DNA from: Haliea sp964022665
GTDB lineage: Bacteria; Pseudomonadota; Gammaproteobacteria; Pseudomonadales; Halieaceae
Length of the DNA: 64,000 nt
Assembly: GCA_964022665.1 (NCBI GenBank)
Contig: CAXIDF010000004.1
Coordinates: 62,001-126,000 of the forward strand
Reading direction: 5' to 3'
In this document: in pieces, positions 53,473-60,568 of the stretch
Layout of the letters: each line of letters opens with the position of its first letter
Numbering within the stretch: position 1 is the stretch's first letter
Notes under the pieces: generated by a model
What the model saw: only the letters and a program-made list of their open reading frames with translations
The model's database searches: none
What the model was told of the DNA's origin: nothing
Translations under genes and position numbers: made by a program

Positions 53473-55471
53473 GCGGGCTTACGCTCGCCTGCAGTGCGGT
53501 GGCGGGGATGCGGTCTGCGCCCCAGCTGCGGTGCACCAGGGCGGTCACGCGGTCGAGCTCTTCCTGCGCCACGTCAGCCAGCGCGCCCGGCTCCAGCGGG
53601 TCGTAATGAAAAATGTACAGGCGGGAGAGAAATTCCTCGAAGGGCAGGGACGATTCGCCAAACCGCTCGCCGTTGCCGGATGTGCTCACTTTCACGCCAT
53701 CGCCCCAGTCCTGGCCGCTGTCGTTGTTCGGGTTGTAGAAATACACGCGCATGGTGTTACCCGGGTCGATGTTCACACGCAGCAGTGTGATGGCATGCCA
53801 GCCGACAAAGCGCGCGGCGCTGTCGGTGACGGCGATGCCAGCGGGCTGCGGGTGGATCACTGGCAGGCCGCCATTATAGTAGGGATGGTAGCTGGCGTAG
53901 AAGTGGCGCAGGAAGGCATCCAGGTCTGCCAATTGCCCGCTGGCGACATCCACGTTGATTCGAAAGCCCCGGCCGGACCACCAGCCGTGAAACTCGGGGT
54001 TGACCCAGCGGTGTGGGTCTCCTTCGCGGCCGAGGCAGCGGCGCCCCATTTCGGCGTAGATGCGATCCAGGTGTGGCACCACCAGCAGCGATACCGGGTC
54101 CAGGTCCAGTGGCAGGGTGGCGGCAAGCCCGCCCTCGCTGGCACAGGACGAGATCGGCTGCCCTTCAAAATGCATGATGATCTCGTTGTCCCGCGCCGCC
54201 CAGGCGACCATTTGCAACAGGTAGTCCGGGTCGCTGTACGCCCACATGGACAGGGCGCGGGCCGACTGGCAGGTGGGGTTGTTGCCCTGGCCCACGCCCA
54301 GGGGCTGCCCGAGCATGCAAAGTACACCCTCCAGCAACCGGGCGTGGGGCGATACGCCGTTGCCGAAAGCCAGTGTCAGGCGCTCGCTGGAAGCCGCCGA
54401 CAGCTGCAGGCCCAATTGACGCAGCAGGGCGGGGGCGGCGGCGGGCTGGTAGAGAATGCCGCGCTCCAGCATGAGAGCGAGACCATACACCGCCTGGGCG
54501 GTGGCGGGCTGCACGCAGCCGTGAATCAGCGCATGCACCAGGTCGCGGTAACAGAGCAGGCAATCGCGGCCGGTGGCGGAAAGGCCCAGCGCTTCCGCCA
54601 GCAGGTGGTCGTTCTGTTCCAGCAGGAAGCGCAGCAAAACCGCGTGGTATGGCGATACCAGCCCGGTGTCGTGCATGGCGCGTGCGCAACCGGTCGCCTC
54701 ACTCTGCAGGCCGCTCGGGTCCATGCTCTGCAGGCGCTCAAGGTAGACCGCCACACCGGGGTCTTCGGCACAGCCGCGCGTGGGGCCGAACAGTGCGCTC
54801 ACCAGGCGGTTGGCACCCTGCCCACTGGTGCCCAGGTCGATATCCGGGTTCGCCTGACAGCTGGCGATCTGGGTGATCATGTGCTTGACGCTGTCCACCT
54901 GAATCGGCCGCTGCTGCAGTATGCGCCAGATCTCGTCGATCAGCTGGTCGATCACATGTTCGTAGCCGATGCGCTCAGTGAGGTAGTTAAAAAGATTGCG
55001 CGGTAGCAGCGCCAGCTTGCCCTGACTGGCTCGTTCCGCTTCGGTGGGCGCACCAAACAGCAAGTGCAGGTTGATGGCAATCACCTGGGTGAGGTAGTGG
55101 TGTGCCTGCTCCGCGGGTAGCTGAGGGTGGCGGTATTCGCCCAGAGCCACGCTCAGCAAGCGCAATTCCGACAGCGCCTCGATGACCACCGTGTGGGCAT
55201 CGGCACTGCCCAGCGAATGAGGCGTGAGGGCAGGCACCAGGATTTGCGGCGTGGCCCAATCAGACCCCGCAAACACCCCGGCCTCCTCGATCGTGCGCGC
55301 ACGATCGGCCACGGCGGCACAGCCACCCGGCAGCAACATCACCCGGCGCGCCGTATCCAGCACCCGCGGTAGTTTGCCGGGCTTGGCGAAGTCCCTCGCC
55401 GCCGCCAGCAGGGCGGTGGCCTCGTCCAGCATGGCCAGCAGGCCGTTCAGTTTTTCGCTATCTGCCGTCAC
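53465..55471 (-). CDS. Uncharacterised 668-residue protein with a candidate papain-like triad
   Basis: I do not recognise the family. Residues 1-380 are mainly helical, with LLRFLLEQNDHLLAEALGLS and HALIHGCVQPATAQAVYGLA. The C-terminal half has NNPTCQSARALSMWAYSDPD with Cys401 at a helix start, VGWHAITLLRVNIDPGN with His559, and YFYNPNNDSGQDWGDG with Asn580. Cys, His, Asn in this order with H-on-strand and N-on-next-strand recalls papain-fold enzymes such as transglutaminases. A conserved-looking EFHGWWSGRGFRINVD lies between. No signal peptide. Eighteen bases downstream of the ATP-grasp gene and overlapping the hydroxylase gene. ATG at 55471 is the only good start. Confidence 0.85.
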   Translation of the reverse strand: MTADSEKLNGLLAMLDEATALLAAARDFAKPGKLPRVLDTARRVMLLPGGCAAVADRARTIEEAGVFAGSDWATPQILVPALTPHSLGSADAHTVVIEALSELRLLSVALGEYRHPQLPAEQAHHYLTQVIAINLHLLFGAPTEAERASQGKLALLPRNLFNYLTERIGYEHVIDQLIDEIWRILQQRPIQVDSVKHMITQIASCQANPDIDLGTSGQGANRLVSALFGPTRGCAEDPGVAVYLERLQSMDPSGLQSEATGCARAMHDTGLVSPYHAVLLRFLLEQNDHLLAEALGLSATGRDCLLCYRDLVHALIHGCVQPATAQAVYGLALMLERGILYQPAAAPALLRQLGLQLSAASSERLTLAFGNGVSPHARLLEGVLCMLGQPLGVGQGNNPTCQSARALSMWAYSDPDYLLQMVAWAARDNEIIMHFEGQPISSCASEGGLAATLPLDLDPVSLLVVPHLDRIYAEMGRRCLGREGDPHRWVNPEFHGWWSGRGFRINVDVASGQLADLDAFLRHFYASYHPYYNGGLPVIHPQPAGIAVTDSAARFVGWHAITLLRVNIDPGNTMRVYFYNPNNDSGQDWGDGVKVSTSGNGERFGESSLPFEEFLSRLYIFHYDPLEPGALADVAQEELDRVTALVHRSWGADRIPATALQASVSPHA

Positions 55472-55489
55472 CGCCAGTGTTGCTCTCTG

Positions 55490-56713
55490 CTAGACATAGT
55501 AGTCGAGGTCTTCCTGGTGTTTGAGCAGGTCGCGTAACTGGTGAGCATCCGGCCCCTTGAAGTACACCAGGCCCCAGTGGGTACCAAATGCGGTGCGCTT
55601 GGTGACGGTTTCTTCCAGCGGCGGTGTGAGCTCGTGTGATTCGAAGTAGGGATGATCTTCCACTTCCTGCGGAATTTCCAGCGTGCTGACCACACGGCGA
55701 CGTGGGTAAACACCGAAACAGCCGGCGTAGCCGTTGGCATCTTCAATCTCCCGCGGGAAGAATGTCGCGACTTCCTCGGCGGTAGCCTTGGGGTCAAACA
55801 CCAGCATACTGGCCTGGTAGGCATTGAAACCGTAGACCCGCTCCAGCAGTTCGAACACCTTAAAGCCCGGCGGGCGATAGGCGACTTCGCCAAAGTACAT
55901 TTCGCCATCACTGGTCACGAAATATTCCGGGTGAATCAGGCCGAACTCGATATCGAAAGCTTTGATGAGCTTTTCGATCTGGGCGGTGATCTGCTCGCGA
56001 TAGGCCTCGAGGTCCGGCGACGCCGGTACGAACACCGAGTACCCCAGGGTGACGTATTCGGAAATATTGAGGAAGGCGATTTTCCCGTTGTGAATCCAGG
56101 CTTCTACCGCGAATTCCCAGCCATCCAGGTGGGACTCCATCAGCACCGGGAATTCCTCGTCCGGAATCGAGTCCACTTCGTCGGGCGTACGAATCACCCG
56201 GTGGCCCAGGCAGCCCGCCTTGTCGAAGGCTTTGAGGTGAATGGGATCGTTCGGGTCACCGTCGAGTTTCAGCAGTGTCTGGTTGACACGCTTGAGAAAA
56301 CGGATGACATCGCCCTTGTCGTGGGCCTCCTCGAAAATACCCACGCGAATGCCACCCAGTTGCGCGCGGCGCTTCATCAGCGCTTTGTCGCGCAGCAGGA
56401 GTGACTGGCCATACAGGCGCGGGTTGTCCAGTAGCACGGAATTGATGGCCCCGGCCCATTCCACGGTTTCCTCGTACAGCGGGACGGCAACGTCCACGCC
56501 CATGGACTTCAAGGTCTCGGCGATTTCCAGTGAGCGGTCGTTGAGGCGCTCGAAGTTCCAGGAAACATAGGGGATATTGTGTTTTTGGCAGTACTCTTCA
56601 GCCCATTCCGGTGCGACGACAACGTAGCGTCGGTCAAAATTTTCTGCGGCTTCTACTGCGTTCAGGCTCCAGCCCAGCAGGGCGATGTACCCTTTTTGCG
56701 GATCTTTGTCCAT
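55490..56713 (-). CDS. ATP-grasp ligase
   Basis: The 407-residue protein has an N-terminal Rossmann-like preATP-grasp domain (YIALLGWSLNAVEAAENFDR, VVVAPEWAEEYCQKHNIPYV). The ATP-grasp core has LLRDKALMKRRAQLGGIRVG, LKAFDKAGCLGHRVIRTPDE, MESHLDGWEFAVEAWIHNG (adenine and lysine region) and GLIHPEYFVTSDGEMYFGEVAYRPPG (metal-binding Glu/Asn region). Enzymes of this type join a carboxylate to an amine or other nucleophile through an acyl phosphate. Start 56713 has GGGAGG upstream; the longer frame is not supported. First gene of a three-gene operon and divergent from the ADP-ribosylglycohydrolase gene. Substrate unknown. Confidence 0.9.
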   Translation of the reverse strand: MDKDPQKGYIALLGWSLNAVEAAENFDRRYVVVAPEWAEEYCQKHNIPYVSWNFERLNDRSLEIAETLKSMGVDVAVPLYEETVEWAGAINSVLLDNPRLYGQSLLLRDKALMKRRAQLGGIRVGIFEEAHDKGDVIRFLKRVNQTLLKLDGDPNDPIHLKAFDKAGCLGHRVIRTPDEVDSIPDEEFPVLMESHLDGWEFAVEAWIHNGKIAFLNISEYVTLGYSVFVPASPDLEAYREQITAQIEKLIKAFDIEFGLIHPEYFVTSDGEMYFGEVAYRPPGFKVFELLERVYGFNAYQASMLVFDPKATAEEVATFFPREIEDANGYAGCFGVYPRRRVVSTLEIPQEVEDHPYFESHELTPPLEETVTKRTAFGTHWGLVYFKGPDAHQLRDLLKHQEDLDYYV

Positions 56714-56894
56714 GATGCGCCTCCCATGGTCGGCGAAGTGAAAGGTTTGCCGCGGTGTGTTGAGGGCAAACCCGATGACGAACCGCCTAGTGTACAGGAT
56801 TTGGCTGCGCTTCACATTTGGGGGGGGCAGTGCAGGCTTTTTCCCACCGCCGGTTTTGACTATGCTGGGTCACCGGGAAATCGCGAGAAATGCT

Positions 56895-57977
56895 ATGTCT
56901 ACAGACTTTTATACACATTCCACGCCGACGCTGCGCAGCCGTTTCCGCGGTTGCCTGCTGGCGGGCGCCGCCGGCGATGCGCTGGGTGCTGCCGTTGAGT
57001 TCGACAGTCGCGAGGCCATGATTGCCCGCTTCGGCGAGGGTGGTATTCGCCACTATGCGCCGGCCTACGGCTTGCCCTGTGCCATCACCGACGACACGCA
57101 GATGACGCTATTCACCGCCGAAGGCCTGATCCGCGGCCTCATGCGCTACCGGCAAGCCGGGCTGATCGAGTATCTGCAGGTCACCGCCTGGGCGTATCAG
57201 CGTTGGCTGCTGACGCAGGAACAAAGCAACCGCTTTCACCTCGACCCGCTGCACCCGGACAGCGGCTGGCTGTATGAAGTGGCGGCGTTGCACAGCAGGC
57301 GCGGCCCCGGGATGACCTGCCTGAGCGCCCTGCGCGACACAGAAACGCCCGGTGACCCGGCCCGCAATAACAGCAAGGGCTGTGGCGGCGTGATGCGCAT
57401 GGCGCCCGTTGGACTGTTTGCCGATTCTGCAGAAGAGGCCTTCTCGCTGGGCTGTGAGCTGTCTGCACTTACCCATGGCCACCCCAGCGGCTGGTTCGCT
57501 GGCGGCGCCATGGCTGCCATGATCAGCACCCTGCGCGACGGTGGTGATATCGACGACGCGCTGACGGTTGCGCTGGATAATCTGGCCGGCCAACTGGATG
57601 CGGATGAAACCATTGCGGCCCTGGAGCGTGCGGCAGACCTCGCGTCTACTGACCTACCCTATGCCGAAGCCATTGCCCAACTCGGCGAGGGCTGGGTGGC
57701 AGAGGAGGCACTGGCCATTGCGGTGTACTGCGCACTGGTGGCGACGGACCTGCAGGAGGCGCTGGTGATTGCTGTGAATCACGATGGCGATTCCGACTCC
57801 ACTGGCGCCATCGCCGGCAACCTGCTCGGCGCCCACTGGGGGGATGAGGCTATTCCCGCCAGTTTGCTGGAGCCGCTGGAGCTGCGAGACGTCATCACCC
57901 AGGTGGCCGACGACCTGCTCGACTGCGTGGATTGGCAGCCGGATGAGGCCGTGCTGCAGCGCTATCCCGCCTTCTGA
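56895..57977 (+). CDS. ADP-ribosylglycohydrolase family protein
   Basis: The 360-residue protein has the ARH fold with both metal-binding motifs: GCLLAGAAGDALGAAVEF with ITDDTQMTLFTAEGLIRG near the start, and NHDGDSDSTGAIAGNLLGAHWG near the end. These bind two Mg2+ and remove ADP-ribose from proteins or DraG-like targets. ATG 56895 (MSTDFYTHSTPT) is used because the upstream in-frame extension is antisense to the ATP-grasp leader. A NNSKGCGGVMRMAPVGLF stretch is also typical. Divergent from the ATP-grasp operon. Confidence 0.93.
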   Translation: MSTDFYTHSTPTLRSRFRGCLLAGAAGDALGAAVEFDSREAMIARFGEGGIRHYAPAYGLPCAITDDTQMTLFTAEGLIRGLMRYRQAGLIEYLQVTAWAYQRWLLTQEQSNRFHLDPLHPDSGWLYEVAALHSRRGPGMTCLSALRDTETPGDPARNNSKGCGGVMRMAPVGLFADSAEEAFSLGCELSALTHGHPSGWFAGGAMAAMISTLRDGGDIDDALTVALDNLAGQLDADETIAALERAADLASTDLPYAEAIAQLGEGWVAEEALAIAVYCALVATDLQEALVIAVNHDGDSDSTGAIAGNLLGAHWGDEAIPASLLEPLELRDVITQVADDLLDCVDWQPDEAVLQRYPAF

Positions 57978-58083
57978 TTCAAGGAGCATAAGCGAAACAT
58001 CCACTGCGCTGTTTTTGTGCTAGATTCATTCAGGCGCCCGCGGGGCGCTACCCACAACTTCAATTCAAAGCAGGACTACTCGA

Positions 58084-58656
58084 ATGACAACAATCCGCTT
58101 GCTACTGTCCGCCGCGCTGCTCGCTGTTACCACGCTGGCTACCGCCGCCGATGACGCACTGCCCTCCGTCTCCGCCAGCCGTATGGTAGAGGCCTCCGCA
58201 TCCGTTGCGGCAATCAACCATGAAACACGGGAAGTCACCCTCTCCACCGAAGCCGGCGAGTCGGTGACATTCACCGCCGGCGACAACGTGCGCAATCTCG
58301 ATCAGGTTGCAGTGGGTGATGTGGTCACCATGACTGTGCTTGAAGAAATCAGTATGTCCCTGGTGCACCCCGACCAGCCCATGGCCGCCGCGGAAGGTGG
58401 CATGGAAGCGATAGCCTCGGCCGCCGAGGGCGACAAGCCCGGCGTGGTAATGGCTGACGTGGAAGTGATTACCGCCACCGTAGAGGCCATCGACCTGGAA
58501 GCCGGTACCTTCTCCCTGAAAGGCCCTGAAGGCAACGTGATGGAGTTTGAAGCCCGCAACCCCGATAACCTGAAGAAAGCCAGCGTGGGTGACCTGGTGG
58601 TGTTCGAGCTGGACCGCGCCGTTAGCCTGGTGGTGGAAGCGCCGGAAACGATGTAG
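58084..58656 (+). CDS. Periplasmic protein of two similar beta-rich repeats (function unknown)
   Basis: A 190-residue precursor with a signal peptide (ending ATAAD). The mature protein holds two repeats that align: VAAINHETREVTLSTEAGES with FTAGDNVRNLDQVAVGDVVT, and VEAIDLEAGTFSLKGPEGNV with FEARNPDNLKKASVGDLVV. Pattern: V-x-A-I-x-x-E, then NL-x-x-x-VGD-V. The linker is Ala/Met-rich. It resembles DUF5666-like OB/beta-barrel domains. A 6-bp GC hairpin (58034-58048) stands in the 5' leader, followed by CAATTC. No ligand can be named. Confidence 0.75.
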   Translation: MTTIRLLLSAALLAVTTLATAADDALPSVSASRMVEASASVAAINHETREVTLSTEAGESVTFTAGDNVRNLDQVAVGDVVTMTVLEEISMSLVHPDQPMAAAEGGMEAIASAAEGDKPGVVMADVEVITATVEAIDLEAGTFSLKGPEGNVMEFEARNPDNLKKASVGDLVVFELDRAVSLVVEAPETM

Positions 58657-58700
58657 TCACGCCGTTCGTGCCGCGCGGAACAGCGCTGATCGGGAGACGT

Positions 58701-59132
58701 TTACAGTAAGCTCTGTATTGCCGGCACCGCTACCGCCAGCAAGGTCACACCCATGAGCGCCGACAGCACCCGGAAGTTGCCCTTCATGGTGGCTTCGAGG
58801 GAGGCGAACTTGACGTCCTGCTGACTCAGGCGACTGTTGATCATTGTTACCAGCTCCGTTCTCAAATCAACGAACTGCTGGTCAATAGCCGCAAAACGGC
58901 GGTCAATATCGACAAACCGCTGCTCAATGGCCGCAAACCGCTTCTCGAACTTCGCATCCTGCTCCGCAAACGCCGCGCGCAGGGCGATATCCAAGTACTC
59001 CTTGGTGACGATGTTGTCCGCATAGAACCCGAATGCTTCCGCCATCAGTTCCGCCTGCACCTCCGCCTGCTGCTCAGGTACCCCCGCTGTTTTAAGCCGC
59101 CGGGCATACTGCAGCGAATCAAATGCCAGTGT
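58701..59132 (-). CDS. Coiled-coil membrane protein (DUF1640/CCDC90-like) with no clear start codon
   Basis: The minus-strand frame from 59132 reads TLAFDSLQYARRLKTAGVPE, QQAEVQAELMAEAFG, VTKEYLDIALRAAFAEQDAKF and heptads FEKRFAAIEQRFVDIDRRFAAIDQQFVD, then one C-terminal membrane helix VLSALMGVTLLAVAVPAIQSLL. Family members normally start M-T-x-LAFDTLKYARRLK, but here an in-frame TGA replaces the position just before ACACTG, so the usual ATG is gone. Initiation could use CTG 59129 or GTG 59060 (119 residues). Function unknown; related proteins are short, phage- or host-encoded coiled-coil proteins. Confidence 0.65.
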   Translation of the reverse strand, partial: TLAFDSLQYARRLKTAGVPEQQAEVQAELMAEAFGFYADNIVTKEYLDIALRAAFAEQDAKFEKRFAAIEQRFVDIDRRFAAIDQQFVDLRTELVTMINSRLSQQDVKFASLEATMKGNFRVLSALMGVTLLAVAVPAIQSLL

Positions 59133-59401
59133 TCACACAGTTTAGCCTCCTGATCTGCACCTGCCAAGCGTGTGCCATCATGCCAAATCAGGGCACAAAG
59201 CCGTACATCAGATCCGTCCAAAACCATCCCCAATCCGCCCCAAAACCCCACCCGCCTGAAAACGCGACCTGTACGCTCATCCACCATGGCCAGCCCGCCC
59301 AAGCGCCAGTACTGTGACGGACATCAAAGTCAATCACAGCGTGCGTAGGCAGGGGGTACGGTTTCCCCCATACTTCTGACAATTGGGGGACATAACAACA
59401 C
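59133..59401. other. Intergenic stretch without supported gene
   Basis: About 270 bases, poor in coding signal. A Trp-rich reading frame on the minus strand (59188-59412) runs through it but has no family match or ribosome binding site. The last bases hold a GGGGGA about 11 bases before the start of the nuclease gene. Confidence 0.5.
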
Positions 59402-60568
59402 GTGAGATTCATTCATACATCCGACTGGCAGATCGGCATGACCCGCGCCTTTCTCAGCCAAGAAGCCGCGGCGCGCTATAGTCAGGCGCGCATTGACGCC
59501 ATTCGCGCCCAGGGCCAGCTGGCCGAGGAGCACGACGCACAGTTCGTGGTGGTGGCGGGGGATGTGTTCGAGTCTAACCAGCTTTCCGCTCAGACCCTCA
59601 GCCGCGCCCTGGATGCGCTGAATTCCGTACCGGTGCCGGTATTTCTGCTACCGGGCAACCACGATCCGCTGGACGCTTCCACCCTTTTCCGCAGCAAGGC
59701 TTTCCGCGAGCAGGCCCGTGGCCACATCATCGTAGTGGAGAACAGCGAGCCGATTCCCGTGCCGGGGCTGGCCAATGTGGAGGTGGTGGGTGCGCCCTGG
59801 TTCAGCAAGCGCCCGGGGGTGGACCTCTGCGCCCAGGCGCTGAAAACTCTGGAGCCCGCGCCGGGCGTGACCCGCATTCTGCTCGGCCACGGCCAGGTGG
59901 ATTCCCTGTCGCCGGACCACAGCCAGCCCGGCGTTATCAGCCAGGCACTGCTGGAGCAGGCCCTGGCGGAGGGCCGTGTGCAGTACGTGGCCCTGGGTGA
60001 CCGCCACTCCCTCACCAATGTCGGTAGCAGCGGCCGCCTGTGCTATTCCGGCACGCCACTGGTGACAGACTTCGACGAAGTGGCACCCAACCAGGCGCTG
60101 TTGGTGGAGCTGTACAACGAGGGCTGCCGGCTAACGCCGCTCACCACCGGCTTCTGGGAGTTCCAGGCCCTGCAGCGGGATATCGATGGTCCGGAAGACC
60201 TCGCCGCGTTTGCCCAGTGGCTGGACGCCGTGCGCGGAAAGGAGTGCACCGTGCTCAAGGTGGGCTTCACCGGCAGCGTCAACCTGGCGCTGGCGGCGCA
60301 GCTGGACGCCCTGCTGGAAACCCAGTCCCCCCTGTTCGCCAGCCTCAAGCGCCGGGAACGCACCACGGACCTGGCAGTCATCCCGGACGCCCTGGACGAC
60401 AACGCCATTGCGCTCAGCGGCTATGCCGACGCCACCTGGAAAGCCCTGCTGGAACGGGCCGCCAGCGACGATACCGCCACCGATGCCCTGCGCCTGATGT
60501 ACCGGCTGGCGGGTGGCGCAGGCAGCGGTGCGAACGTCGCCGCCGACAAGGGCGGGCGCGGCGCATGA
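59402..60568 (+). CDS. SbcD/YhaO-like DNA repair exonuclease (metallophosphoesterase)
   Basis: The 388-residue protein starts MRFIHTSDWQIGMTRAFLSQ (D-x-W/H motif), with VVVAGDVFESNQL (GDV), VFLLPGNHDPLDAST (GNHD), ILLGHGQVDSLSPDH (GHG) and YVALGDRHSLTNVG (GD-H), the full calcineurin-like two-metal site. It nicks or digests DNA together with an SMC-like ATPase. GTG start; the 3' end overlaps the next gene (ATGA), so the two are translationally coupled. It is nearer YhaO than E. coli SbcD in its N-terminus and size. Confidence 0.9.
   Translation: MRFIHTSDWQIGMTRAFLSQEAAARYSQARIDAIRAQGQLAEEHDAQFVVVAGDVFESNQLSAQTLSRALDALNSVPVPVFLLPGNHDPLDASTLFRSKAFREQARGHIIVVENSEPIPVPGLANVEVVGAPWFSKRPGVDLCAQALKTLEPAPGVTRILLGHGQVDSLSPDHSQPGVISQALLEQALAEGRVQYVALGDRHSLTNVGSSGRLCYSGTPLVTDFDEVAPNQALLVELYNEGCRLTPLTTGFWEFQALQRDIDGPEDLAAFAQWLDAVRGKECTVLKVGFTGSVNLALAAQLDALLETQSPLFASLKRRERTTDLAVIPDALDDNAIALSGYADATWKALLERAASDDTATDALRLMYRLAGGAGSGANVAADKGGRGA

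Noticed and set aside
53471..55006. 511-codon plus-strand frame opposite the 668-residue gene
   Set aside because: The minus-strand frame has operon spacing, a start with context, and family-like neighbours. The plus-strand product is His/Gln/Val-rich, typical of antisense.
55288..55307. Perfect 20-bp palindrome CGATCGTGCGCGCACGATCG
   Set aside because: Lies within the coding sequence of the 668-residue protein, no second copy seen, and such GC palindromes arise easily in this composition.
59188..59412. Trp-rich 74-residue minus-strand frame
   Set aside because: No ribosome binding site, no homology I can recall, and it overlaps the start of the nuclease gene; probably non-coding.
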